Positions 10,636 to 21,816 of a stretch of 35,648 bases of DNA are shown here, in pieces. Numbering within the stretch: position 1 is the stretch's first letter; every line of letters starts with the position of its first letter. Both the position numbers and the translations under genes were made by a program. Under the pieces are notes generated by a model, which was not told the origin of the DNA, ran no database searches, and was given only the letters and a program-made list of their open reading frames with translations. Source of the DNA: Porogramme epimiltina (lineage: Eukaryota; Basidiomycota; Agaricomycetes; Polyporales; Polyporaceae); assembly GCA_900155495.1 (NCBI GenBank), contig FTLJ01000378.1, forward strand, positions 1-35,648. Reading direction: 5' to 3'.

Positions 10636-11627
10636 ATGTACCCTCAGCCTACCAGTACCATTCCCTGGGATTTTCGGTATGTCACGCTTACTTCTTTCTC
10701 TATATTACCTTACTGACATATCAACCACAGGAAAGAGACAGAAAGTGTCTCACTTGCATCCGTTTCATCCGAACCATTGTCACTAAGCACTGTGTCCGAT
10801 GATCAATCATTAGCAGATGCGACGACTCTGAACCGTGACGGAAGCGTTCTAGCAACTCCGAAGCCTGTTGATGTTAACTCTTGGACTCTGGGGTACGTGA
10901 TTCCACATCACTCAGGATCTCGTCGCGTTGTCCCAGTTATAACTCTGGATTTCTTAGGGTCGCCCAACACTACACAAACGTTCAGAGACCGGAGGATGCA
11001 TTTGATGTGGGATGCAGAACACGGACGGCCCCGCAAGCTCAGCACGACGAAATAGGAGGCCCTACTTGCGCAGAATCCACCTCGCTCGATCTGACCACGT
11101 CCCAGCTGATTGCTCGTGCCAACGCGGTGGTTAACAGGATGTTCATCCAAAATCCCAAGATCATGAGGTTCGAGACGACACTGGATGAACGTGGTTTTCT
11201 TCACCGCGCTGTGGCGGAAGTTATATGCCAATTCCCACAGTGCTCCTGGTTAGGCTCCCCAACCGACCTCCGGCATCACCTCGAACACCACCACTACCCT
11301 GACAATCGACTATCGGATCACGTCTACTGCCAGTGGACGCCGCAATGCCATACCAAGACCATGCAACTGGAGTCTCTGAATATGCACATCCTCTCCAAAC
11401 ATCTGCTAGTCTTCATGCGGCATTGTCCTTTCTGCCATATAGAGATACCGGTCGATCCATTGACCCCCGAGCAGGTGCTGCATAGCTGCCATATGAAGGA
11501 AGAGGTTTTGTTCGAAATCATGGATGCGGACTTGGAGGGAGACCTCAAGTTCTCGTGGAGGGAGTGTATGTGGTGTAGAGCAGAGGTATCACACTGGGTA
11601 TCACGCCCTCCCCCGGAGAACCCTTAG
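10636..11627 (+). CDS. C2H2-type zinc-finger protein, function unknown
   Basis: Three exons (10636-10676, 10731-10892, 10958-11627) give 290 residues. The N-terminal half is Ser/Thr-rich and acidic. The C-terminal half holds three Cys/His clusters: C158/C163 with His near 174-178, C192/C198 with H211/H216, and C224/C227 with H243/H246. The spacing is of the C2H2 kind, with C-x4-C or C-x5-C rather than the usual C-x2-C in two of them. Such divergent fingers are common in agaricomycete regulators and may bind DNA, RNA or protein. Helices between the Cys and His pairs (SPTDLRHHLEHHH, SLNMHILSKH) support real fingers. No further domain is recognised, and the target is unknown. Confidence 0.72.
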
Positions 11628-12066
11628 AAACGGAATGTAGTTCCTTGGTACATCTGCAATAATCATCAAAATCTGTGCCCCTTTTAACGAGTGGTCCGCT
11701 GTTGTACAATGTATGGCATACGAATTTCTCCTGGATCCTGGGAGGCGCTTGAGGCGGCAGACCTGGAAGAACTGTGCTTTTAACCTGGCTTTGAGGATAC
11801 TCTTTTGAAACAGAGAGCTTGTCATGACCGATGGTTGCAATTTGTGCATTCGCTGTCTGGTCTTCACTATGTCCGACTTTGAAGGAGCGCCTGTGTTCGA
11901 GGAGACCCAGTCTGATTGGGCGCCCAAACACTTGACTCACTACCACACTTTCAAATTGGAACTTCAACCTGTCTGACCACTCTGTCGTCATCACCTTGTC
12001 CATCTTCGCATACTAACATCCATATCCTCACACAACTGATAAATAGCTTGCGTCTTGAAGATTAAC
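11628..12066. other. Intergenic region
   Basis: This lies between two plus-strand genes. A minus-strand frame (12003-11545) is open across most of it, but it overlaps the zinc-finger gene's last exon, has no domain, and is best read as a chance antisense frame. No other feature is evident. Confidence 0.45.
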
Positions 12067-12963
12067 ATGGTCGTGACAACGCGCTCCGCTGATGGAATTC
12101 GAAAAATCTCGGGGCTGCCGGTGCCAACCATGTGTACGAAACCGCCATTGCGTGAGACAACAATACCAAGGAAGTCTCGAGCTATACCTAGGCCTATGAA
12201 GAGGCCAAACTCGAAGAGAACTGCGAAACCTGCGCCCAAGATTGCACCTGCCAAGCCGACGATTCGGAGGAGGTCACGCACAGCCAGCGACACCGACGCT
12301 GCAGCCGCCGCTCGCAAAGCCCGAGAGGCCGAGAGGCTCGAAAAATGGGTAAGTAGTATCTTTTGAACACCCGTATGCATGCCCTCATACACTTCACGTT
12401 TGTCTTCTTAGCGCATCGAGTGGAAGGCAGTCGCGGCCAGCCATCCCCCGTGTAAAACCCTCATGAAGGACGATCTTCCAGGGCCTGGAAGAATAGCACC
12501 TCATCGTCTCTACGGCTGGCCTATCACTGAGGAATACCTTCTCGACTACGCGCGTCGCCACCGACTCGTCTTCAAAGTTATGCCCCGCCATCGAACCCTC
12601 CTCGGTGAAACGAGTCATTTCAATTACGGCGATGTCACAGACGAACATCTTGCCCATGAAGAATTCTACCTCACTCTACGCCATTTCGCGACTATGGACA
12701 TAGTCTCACATTTTATCCGCCAGGTTGGCGTGACAGAACTAGTGATGGAGCGTCCTGTGTCACATGAGTGGCGGTGGATGCTTGTCATATGGTCGACGCG
12801 AGACTACGAGGAGAAGTATGAGTCGTATAGGTCGTGGGGGAATTGGGAGAAGATAGAAAAATTCATCGACGATGCGCTTAACGAATGCCTTCCGGAAGGC
12901 TGCGAGCGTCGGACGTCATTAGAGTGGTGGTGGTCGTGCGAGAACAACTTGCTGGTGAGTTAA
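12067..12963 (+). CDS. Hypothetical protein with basic N-terminus
   Basis: Exon 1 (12067-12348) encodes a Lys/Arg/Pro-rich, probably disordered segment with many possible nuclear-localisation clusters (RPMKRPNSKR, RRRSR). It ends in a short charged helix, AAAARKAREAERLEKW. A 63-nt intron follows. Exon 2 (12412-12963) encodes a folded-looking, aromatic-rich segment with WPITEEYLLDYARRH and WSTRDYEEKYESY. The total is 277 residues. I do not recognise the family. The 3' end is uncertain: GTGAGT at 12958 is a good donor, and splicing to the acceptor ending at 13004 would replace the last two residues by Ser-Arg and a stop at 13013. In-frame splicing and codon use make it a real gene. Confidence 0.65.
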
Positions 12964-13775
12964 GAACACTTTCTAGTCTCCTACAGTGGCTCATTTCGTC
13001 CCAGTCACGGTGACTGTGCCCACCCAGTGTATATTATTGTGTATACCCTGTGCCTATACCCCAGATTTTATCGATTCTAGTTGTTACCGCAACTTGGCCC
13101 CGGGATGGTGTGTTGACCACCCGTAAAGCAACATCTTGCTAGTGACGCCGTCAAGCCTTTCTTCTCTACCAATTGTGATATAAGTGCGCATACATCGCGG
13201 ACACAGGGAGTCTCATTACGAGGATCTTCGGCCGCGGGTAGAATGACGTCGGGATGTGTCTCATGGAACATAATGCTCATCGCCTACAAGTGCTCACCCG
13301 CGATTGAGTGTAGCTCTCCAGCGCCGATCGCACAGTGACGTATCATTTTTTTTGGATTTCGTATTAGGCGTATGGATGCGAAGGCGACGATAGTGGAAAG
13401 GTGGGCATTGGGGAGAAGGAAACTGTAGAGATGTGGGGAAGGGGAAGGGGAAGGGGTGACGATCCTACCGGGACACAGTGACGACGCATGACAAAACGAA
13501 GGGGATACTAGATAGGGGAGAGGGGACCTGGGTACGGTAAGAGAGCCTAATATGGGGGGGGGGGATGTCGGAGGAGGCATTAAGGGAAGAGGGCTCAGGC
13601 CGGGAAGCGAGCGAGGAAGAGAAACTAAGGGAGGATATAGTCCGTAAACCAGGGCAAGACGTACGGATAAGCAGAAGGATAAATGGAAACTATAGTACTT
13701 TTGCGCGCTCCTGAGAGCCAAGGGTAGAATTAGAGTAGACGAGAACGAGGAGGGAGCGAGTCCAAAGGCAAAGTA

Positions 13776-13778
<3 letters not shown>
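12964..13778. other. Intergenic region, purine-rich in its second half
   Basis: No gene is supported here. From about 13375 the plus strand becomes strongly purine-rich (repeated GGGGAA and GGAGAA patterns). On the minus strand this is a C/T-rich 3' flank of the kinase gene. A short minus-strand frame (13280-13077) has no recognisable content. Confidence 0.5.
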
Positions 13779-13848
<70 letters not shown>

Positions 13849-13849
13849 A
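13779..13849. repeat. GAAA tetranucleotide microsatellite
   Basis: About 17.8 uninterrupted copies of GAAA (71 nt) lie in a wider polypurine tract, 169 bp beyond the stop codon of the kinase gene on its 3' side. Read on the minus strand it is (TTTC)n, possibly part of the kinase 3' UTR. It is likely to vary in length between strains. Confidence 0.97.
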
Positions 13850-14017
13850 GAGAAAAGCGGAGGAAGCCTCGAGATAGACAGCAGAGAGCGGGACGAGACG
13901 AAGACAGCCGATGAATGGCAACAGAGGACCAGCGCAAGTCCGCCAGAGCTGCGGAATGTGCGCGGTCACCCGAGAACAGGAGGAAGCCTGCAAGAGGCCA
14001 GATGCACCAGGAAGCGA

Positions 14018-16602
14018 CTACTCCAACAGGTTCAACCGCCTCATCCCGGGCTTGCGATGAGCAGTGGAGACACCCCGGAGGGCCCGCCACGCCTGCTCAA
14101 ACAAGCCCGGGATCTTCCCCATCGGCGCCGGCTCCACTCGGTCTGTCCGTCCAGGGGCTCTAACGACGGTGCTGGTACGTCCATGCGGCCGGCTGAGGGC
14201 GATCGACGAGTACGACGTCGAGTCGCCGCCAGTCGTCGCACGAGACGACCATGCGCTGTCGGGGTCAGCCAGCGTCCTCCCGCCAGGGGATGGAGCAGTG
14301 GCGACCGCAGAGTCCTGGGTGGTGGACGAAATTGTTGAGTGGGGCTGTTGCGCAGTGTACGATGCTGCGCGCTTCGGCGTGGGGTGCGTGTGTGAACGGC
14401 GGGTGGTGGAAGTAGTGGGGATGCGTGTGCTTCCGGAGAGTGGTGACGGTGACCTTGAGACCGCGGTGGCAGAGGTGCCGGCCGAGCGGAGTGACGAGCA
14501 GAGCGTCGCGGAGGCTGTGCGAGTGCTGCTGCTGCCGCTGTCCGGCGTGTCGGGCGTGAACGGCGACGGGGTGAGGGGCGGTGGAGACATCCGAGGGACG
14601 TTGGCGAACACTGCAGCGAGCCCGAAGGGGATGGGAAGGGGCGTCGGTGTCGGCGTCGGCGTCATTGTCGCAGGGGTAGGTGCCTCCTTGTGCCACTTTG
14701 CGGTCATTGTGCGCAGAGACTTCTTCTCCGAGGGTTCTTTCTCAGGGTGGAGGGAAGGCGAGGTGTACTGGTACCAGAAGTGGGGAGCCTGGCCCTCCGC
14801 GTATGGTACTCCAAACTTGACTTGCTTAGCGTCTTCGCACTAGGAAGTCCGGTGAGAACCCTGCCAGCTTCTGCATCGAAAGGAGGGAACTTACTGGCTG
14901 GAAAGTCGCAGCGGGGCGGACCGGCCTTGGGGCAGCGGGTGAGGCGAGCTCCTCCCAGTTCCTATTCCAAAGTCAGCACCGTAGTCAGAGGAATGTGCGA
15001 CACGAAGAACTTACAGGTCGGCGAGGGCGGCATGGTTCTTGACCTGCTCCATGGTTGGGCGTTGCGAGGGATCGAGCGCAAGCATCTGCAAGCCCTGTCA
15101 GCAGGAGTAAACCACAGACACAGGATGCATATACTCGCCTTGGAGAGTAGGTCCCGCATCATAAGGTCGATGTGTTCTCCGAAGACGAGAGGCTGCGTTG
15201 TCATGAGCTTGTATACGTCCTCGACATCGCGGTGCTTGCTCTGGATCCCGAATGGGAACTACGCGATAGATCAGCGAGGGTGCAAAGCGCAACCACTTCG
15301 GATATACACACCTTGCCATGAAGCATCACATAAAGCACAACCCCAGCGCTGAACACATCCGCGGAATAGGTGTACGGCTTTCCGATACAGACCTCTGGTC
15401 CCATGTACCCGGTGGTACCGCAGCCAAGCTTCGTCACGTCGCCCATGTGCTCCTTCATGTGCTCCCTCATGCTCCGAAGGCCAGGTCCGAGGACCCACTC
15501 CATGAGGTGCATCCACGGCTGTTGCTCTGCGTTGCGGCGGTAAGAGCGGACCATGCCGAAGTCGATGAGCTTGAGGTCACCGTCGCCGGTGAAGAGGATG
15601 TTGTGGAGCTTGACGTCGCGGTGGATGATCCCCCGGTCGTGCAGATACTGAAGCGCGAGGACCTGTTATACGGTCAGCTGTTGTGCCAAGGCGGACGACG
15701 GGATGCACATACCAAAGAGCCGAAATACTTCTTCGCTTCTTGGGAATCGAGGCGGCCGCTAGGGCTCTTGGCTATCTTTTGGGCGAGGTCTCCTCCTGTG
15801 CAGAGATCCTATGAAACACGGTGGCTCAGCTATCGTAGAGAGGGAAGAAGTGCCGAAGGACGTACTGAAAGAAGGTAAAAGTGATCGCTGTCCTCCCAGC
15901 TTGCTCGAAGCTGAGGGACGTAAGGACACCCGACAAGCCTCAGGGAAGTGGCTTGTTCCAGGAAGACGAACTCGAGGCCTTGGTTAGAAAGCCCGGCCTT
16001 GGGTATCATCTTCATCGCAAACATCTCGCCGGTTGGTGAGTGCACCACGGTCGCGACCGAACCTTGGCCGCCAGCGCCGGCGATCTGGAACGGGACAAGG
16101 TCGCCGGGGTTGACGGCCGGCAGCGCGGGTTGGGTGTGGATGCGACGGGCAGCCTCCATCCGGACATGGCAGGGGTTGAGAGGCTGTGGAGGGAGTGCAT
16201 GGCGTTGGGGTGCGGATGAAGAGGCAGACGTGCTTGAGCTCGGAGAGGAAGACTGGGGCTCAAGGAGGTGTTGAACGTTGCAAGCCCTCTGAGATTCGAA
16301 ATCAACTGGGGTGCTTGGCAAGGCGCAGGAGAAGTGAGGACGCACCATCTGGCCGTCAGCCTCGAGTACCATCCGTACATGCACATCGACCCCGGAAGGA
16401 GCGTGTTTGCTTGCGTCAGCGACGACCTGGACACTTTGAATCGCCTGTGTTATTGCAAGTTAGTGGCAGAGAGGTAGAGAGAAAGACGTGTCAAACGCAC
16501 ATGGCGGTCTGCGTAGCTAGCCTGTGGAGGCGTGGGTGTCCGCCTGGCAGCCGGGCCAGGCTTTGAAAAGCGAAGGCGTGGGAGGTTCTTCAAGAACGAC
16601 AT
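14018..16602 (-). CDS. Serine/threonine protein kinase with Ser/Pro-rich tail
   Basis: Eight exons (16602-16501, 16444-15866, 15808-15713, 15662-15312, 15258-15139, 15085-15015, 14961-14895, 14824-14018) encode 730 residues. The kinase domain spans about 150-440. It has a Gly loop GAGGQGSV (157-164), catalytic Lys179 (FAMKMIPK), HRDVKLHN with Asp275 and Asn280, and DFG at 293-295. The APE motif reads GPE (347-349), and CTGGDL lies after the hinge. All catalytic residues are present, so it should be active. The DFG-to-GPE segment is 57 residues, about 20-30 more than usual. About 290 Ser/Thr/Pro-rich residues follow, probably a regulatory, disordered tail. The intron after exon 5 is GC-AG. The fold recalls CAMK/PLK-like kinases, but I cannot place the subfamily. 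The start ATG opens MSFLKNLPRL and splices in phase. Confidence 0.9.
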
Positions 16603-17730
16603 GAAGGATTTCGACGACGGATGGAGAGCAGTGAAGGATGAGATAGAATGTACGGAGAGCGAAGAACGACGACACGGCCGAGAGCGAAAGAAGGGGGCAA
16701 GGAGAGAGAAACCTGGGCAAGGACGTTTTAACTAGTTCTGAGGGGGCTGACATCTTGCATGAGGCTGACAATGTTCGAGCGGTGGGGGCGAAAGTGATCG
16801 AAGGAGGTTGACTGTAGCCAGCCGCCTACAAACACTATTCTCTCTTCTGCGGTAGGGTAGGGTTCGTGATACAGCAGGGCTGTATGTATGATACGTGCAG
16901 GGAGAACGCCCTGTCGAATTATGCGGTGAAGGAGATGTAATTGCAAGCCTGAAGGCTCAACAACAACGGTGCTCGCTCGAAGGAGATGCACCTTCCCCCC
17001 ATATGAATTGCCTAGGCATAGGAGAGGGTGTTTGAGGTATGCTTGATAATGACGCTCCCGTGGCGCATACATGCGGTGCCTGTATAGGCTGACTGCCATT
17101 ATCTACTTCAAAATGACTACACCACTGGATAGAAGCGGCGTGAGCGGACACTGGACAGAGAGAAGATGCGATATATAGACACACCGTGCGTGCAGCGTCG
17201 CAAAGGAGCTACCCTGCGCCAAGACCGCAACACTCTGAGTCGAATCTGGTGGTTTACTGGGGCGGAGAAGAAAGACCGTGAGGTGAGACGCGCGTCGAGG
17301 CTCTGGTTGGGACTGGGCCAAGGCATCGGTCACTCGGGTTTTTCCGACAAATAACCGATGCGGCGGCGTCTAATTGCCAAGCCGGCGGCAAAGTCTCCTT
17401 CAACAAGTTGTTTCAACCATGGATAGGTGCGGCGACTTGGTAACAACCGCTCATATTGCATATGTGCTTCTCCCCTGCTATATGCGCCTAGGGATCGCTG
17501 AAGAGCCCTTCAGTATCTTGGGCTCTAATAGGCTAGTAGGCTATATTTTTCGGTCAATCTCGTACTCCTATATGTTGCGCCGCGACTGTCTTTCTGATCA
17601 GCTACTATCTTGCCTTCAGATGAAGAAGTGGCACCTTGTGGCCGCGCGGTGTACAGGGCCAACGCTAGCGGCGCGTACAGTGTTCTGCCTCTCGCCATTT
17701 GCTGAGCAAACTTGGAGAGCGGGGGCTCGC
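16603..17730. other. Intergenic region upstream of the kinase gene
   Basis: This should contain the kinase promoter and the 3' flank of the candidate gene at 17731-18494. Short open frames on both strands (for example 17103-17333 on the minus strand) have no motif or splice support. No gene is seen. Confidence 0.5.
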
Positions 17731-18494
17731 TCATACTAAGGGCACCACGGGTCTCGCAGACCCTCGCGCTTCAGGGCTTCCAGCAATAAGCTCGATTCTG
17801 ATGCGGAAGAGCTCGTCGGTGGGCGAATCAGCGAATGCCCACCGCAGGTGTGCGATCACGTCAGGCGCCAGCTCCTTCGCTCGCCGCATCGCGATCCAGA
17901 ATTGATGCATGACGTCAGACGTCGTAGCTCGCAGGTGGTGCCAATCTGAGGCGACCATCAGACCGCCGTGTTCGGTCCCGCCGTCTCCTAGCGGAGGGCG
18001 GGACTGCGGAGGGATCCCGGCCCGACTGCATACGTAGATTGTGTCCAGGCGAACCACGGCGGTGCGCGAGGCGCGGATCCGGATGTCCATCATCACCCCG
18101 CTGGTGTATGCTCGGCCTGCCAAAGGGGGTGACGCTAAGAAGATGCGAACGCCGCGGGTGGAGAAGGGCGATATGCACCAGATGCATGGGCGGGCAACGG
18201 GCGGACCCAATTGTTGTGCCAGCATGCCTGGCAGAAGAATGGAACGCCGCGATAGTATTTCGGAGCGAAGCAGCGGCCTAAAAAACTGGAAAGATGCATA
18301 AATGCACGTCTCCGCGGATAGGCCGCTCTCCGCTTAGCACGTAGGATCGGCCACGTACCTGTAGAGCTGCGTCGGGAACGCGCCCGTCCCGTTGGTGGGC
18401 GGCGAAAGGCCGACGGCTCCGACGTCCCCCCACGTCCCGCGGGGAGGTGGGTCATCCAAGGCCACGTAAAACGGGTGGCTTCTAGCCACCGGCC
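17731..18494 (-). CDS. Unrecognised protein, 5' end unresolved (possible extension of the Xpt1-like gene)
   Basis: Three exons join in phase: 18494-18359, 18285-18179 and 18134-17731, giving about 214 residues. Introns of 73 and 44 nt have good GT and AG ends. The product reads as protein in a way its shadow frames do not: SHPFYVALDDPPPRGTWGDV, then KYYRGVPFFCQACWHNNW, then AFADSPTDELFRIRIELI near the end. I do not recognise the family. Upstream, a 23-nt exon (18554-18532) and an exon ending at 18875 (VVTPLTGE) also connect in phase, but the latter overlaps the last exon of the Xpt1-like gene in another frame, and no ATG is in frame. It may be an independent gene, or alternative 3' exons of the transferase. 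Exon reality is likely; the gene boundary is not settled. Confidence 0.5.
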
Positions 18495-18893
18495 CTGATC
18501 AGCGCTCGAAATAGCCTGTGCACGCGCGCACCTTGCGCCGAAAATAGCGGACGTCTGGAAGGCGGAGGGCGGGCGGCGGATATTGTACAGCGATTATATT
18601 TAGCACAGCAGGTCAACAGCGAGTGTGTATATACGGATGTGTAGATAGCGATAAGTGAGGGTGCCTCTATGGTATGCGGGGGAGATGCGGGGATAGTGCG
18701 ATAATGGTGGGGATGGGGGGGAAGAGACTGATGAAGATGCGTGGTGAATGCGGGTGAGTTGGGTGAAGCACGGGCAGCGAAGGCGGGAAGAATGATGATG
18801 GTCCAGCGAATAATGATACAACATACAGCAACAGCGACACAGACAAACACGGCTGCGTTTTCACGCCCACTCACCGCTCCCCAGTGAGTGGCG

Positions 18894-21805
18894 TCACGAC
18901 GGGCTCGCTCCTCGTATGCGGAACCCGTCCCTCTCCTCCCCCTCCTCTCGTCGTCGGTGCGAGTGGGAGGCCACGTCAGCCTCCCAGGCTGCAGGCTGAC
19001 CCCAGCGTTGGTCCTGCCATTTCCGGAAATATGTAGTGATGCGGTCGTGGTCGCGGTTCACCTCGTCGTTGACGCACAGCAGCGCGAGCTCCTTGTTCTT
19101 GTCCAGCTTCGCGAGCATGCTCCGCGTCTGGTCGAACGACCGGAGCGGCTCGAATGCCGAGGGCGTCCCGCCTGCGGAGCGACCGTCGCACGTCAGCACG
19201 CGGAGGGACGCGTGGAGAGAAGAGCGCCCGTCGCGTGGGCGTGGGGCGCGCGCAGCACGCCGTCCACGACTTCACGACGGGCGCGAGGAGCGTAGAGGGG
19301 GGGACTCACCAATCACGTAGCGGTAGCGCTGCATCAGCCGCATCGACCACTCCCGCACGCTCGTGCCGGGCGCGAGGTGCATGGCGCTCCGGAGGGCGAA
19401 CTCGCCGTTGTGCCAGTCGTCCACGAGCGGCAGGTGCGGGACGGCGTCGATGTCGAGGGGCCCGCCCGTCGCAGGGCTGCGCCGCTCGGGGTCCGGGAGG
19501 AACGCAGAGAGCCCTAGCGGACCGCTCGCACGCACGAGCGCGTGGATGACTGCGCCCACAACATCGTTAGCCACCGCAGTTCTATCAGGCCACTTCGGCC
19601 GGCACACCGCAAGGGACGCCCGGTGCCGAGAGGAAGCGGATAGGGGCACTCACTGCAGTCGCCACACTCGGTGCGGTCGAACGCGACGTGCTTGAAGATG
19701 TCGCTCGCGCGGGGTGCGCCGCCGTTGGGGTCCTTGATCGCGAAACACTCGTCGCGCTTGATGGTGCACATCCGCTTGGCACGCTCCACTCTCTCCGACG
19801 GGCTCTTGGGGTCAGCATCGGTGGGGTCGAACCCGGGCCAGCCTTCCCTGCCGCGGCGGCCGAAGGGGTTGTATGCGTAGCCGTCGAGCGACGCTGCAGC
19901 ACACCATAAAATTAAAATGACGGGGGAAGGACGAAGAGAAGATGGCACTCACAAAAGTGGTACTCGGTGGAGCCGTCCTTAGAGACCCCACCCTGGGCGA
20001 GGTACTCCTTCACGAGCTCCTGGTTGAGCGTGTCGCGCTCGCCCGACTCGACCTTGATCTCCGAGGCCCGCCCGCCGCCAAGCTCGATCCACGCCCGTGT
20101 GTCCTCGTCGGCACCCCAGCTGTCGTCAAGCGCGCCGATACGGCCAACAACCCACGTCCACAGGAGCGCCTCGCGTGCGCGCTCGACAATGAAGTGGTTG
20201 AACACGAAGAGCTGGTAGAAGTCGCCGTCGCCCGCCGCGGTCTCGCGGAACGCGTGCGTGCCCGTTGCGGCGACCACGTCCGCCCAGATGAGGGAGATCT
20301 CCTGGAGGAGTGCGTGCGAGACTGATTTGGCGAGGTGCTGGATGTACGGGCGCGCGCGCCGACCAAAGCGCTTGCCTGTGGAGTAGTCCGAGATTCGCGC
20401 GGGGAGAAGGTGGGTGGCGTGTCAGACCGAGGTGTATGCGCGGTGGAGTGGGGGGTACGTACTAAGGAGATAGTTGGACATGCCCATGCTCCTCCATTCG
20501 CCGACGGTGTTGGGGCCGGGTAGGTCGGGGCTCACGGTCAAACTACTTTGGATGCGCAGCACCGTGCCGAACTCTGGTTGGGAGGGAGATGTGTCAGGAT
20601 CAGGGGTCACACGAGACGGTTTGACAGGGTGACTGACGGTGGGTGTAGAAGCTGGTCGGCGTGAGAGGGGCGACCATAAAGAAGTCATCGTTCTGGGCAC
20701 TCGATCAGTTTCATGGTACGTCATCACCGTCAAATAGACGATCTTACGAAGTAAATACTAGAGTGCCGCAGAGAGTGTCAGCGCTACAGTTCGGCATGGT
20801 GAGCGATCAGGCTCTAGACGCACAAGGACTCTGATATATCTTGCAGGTGGCCGAATTGTGATTCGATAGCATAGCTATGCGGTGGCAACGGTCAGCGCGC
20901 AGCTTGGACTGAAATCAATTATGCGCACCTGTTAAACACGGAATGCTTGTAGGGTTCGAAGAAATGAGCGTGATGGGTGAGGGAGAGGTGAACGTCGCCA
21001 TCGCGCCATTCGGTATTGCCGCTCTTGGCGGTTTCTAGCCACTGGGGCTGGAGGCCTAGTCGCCAACGACCGGGGCCAGGGTCGGGGAACGACTGGTTTG
21101 CGTTGTGGGGATATTCCAAGTCGGAAGTGAGGATGCGGAAATGATTTATGTAGGGGCGGAAGTTGGTGAGGACAGAACGAATGGAATGTCTCAACTCGTC
21201 ATGGTCGCTTAAATTACGCGTCGGTTACGGTGTGGGGAAGAAGTGCGGGAAAAACGGACGCACCGGTACATGCGGGCGGGGTTGTTGGAGGATCTTGGTC
21301 TGTACGGATCATCCTGGGCGTAGGACTTTGCTAGGGCGTCCTTGGCGTCGGAGAAGAGGGGATCTGAGCCGTTGGCCCATGTCCATACGACATCGAACGG
21401 GAGGGGCCCCTGGCCATCATGGCATGGTTGGCCGGCGGCGTAGTACTGCTCTAGACATGTGCGAGGCAGGTCGCGAACAGGACGGAGCTTTGGTTGGGCC
21501 TGTGGCGGGAGAGCATCGGAGACGGGGATAGCGATGTAATTCGACTGGTGCACAACTTGGGGGACAGGCTCGGCGGACGCGTCGGTTTCATGGGAGAGGT
21601 CGAGCTTGACGGTCTCGAGATCGTCGTGTGACAGAGAGTATTTGACGAAGACAAGGAGAGTTATGATGGAAGTAGCGGCGACAAGCGCGTTGACAGTGCG
21701 GCGGTGAGAGAAGTAGGCGCGGAGGAGGGAGAGACGCGAGGGCTGCTTGACGGGCCATTCTGAGGGCGGGATCTGGGAGAGGGGGATGTAACTGGCGGAG
21801 GACAT
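18894..21805 (-). CDS. XPT1-like: Stealth-family xylosylphosphotransferase, Xpt1-like
   Basis: Ten exons splice in phase to 742 residues: 21805-21264, 21207-20929, 20874-20824, 20757-20748, 20692-20638, 20573-20463, 20375-19953, 19893-19654, 19549-19310 and 19171-18894. It is a type II membrane protein with a cytosolic tail and one helix (about 38-58). All four Stealth conserved regions are visible: CR1 FDVVWTWANGSDP (138-150); CR2 with DELRHSIRSVLTN and ISESFIYFNDDFF; CR3 around HALLQEISLIWADV; and CR4 CVNDEVNRDHDRI ending in RWGQPAAWE. Stealth proteins transfer sugar-1-phosphates. Cryptococcus Xpt1 moves xylose-phosphate from UDP-xylose to mannose on protein O-glycans in the Golgi, the best functional match. 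Exon 4 is only 10 nt, yet it restores the conserved FIYFNDD. A further 3' extension is possible (see 17731-18494). Confidence 0.9.
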
Positions 21806-21816
21806 GAGGGCAGCAT
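21661..21816 (-). promoter_or_regulatory. Overlapping upstream ORF at the Xpt1-like start
   Basis: An ATG only 11 nt before the XPT1-like start codon opens a different frame of 51 codons that overlaps the main coding sequence and stops at 21661. If the transcript includes it, ribosomes starting there would miss the main ATG, lowering output. The leader around both ATGs is C/T-rich. The position is read directly; an effect is inference. Confidence 0.4.

Noticed and set aside
11545..12003. 152-codon minus-strand frame
   Set aside because: It overlaps the zinc-finger gene's coding exon, has no domain and no splice evidence; it is probably chance.
13284..14090. 268-codon minus-strand frame with a FFLS repeat protein
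   Set aside because: The repeat is just the GAAA microsatellite read on the other strand; the frame also overlaps the last kinase exon.
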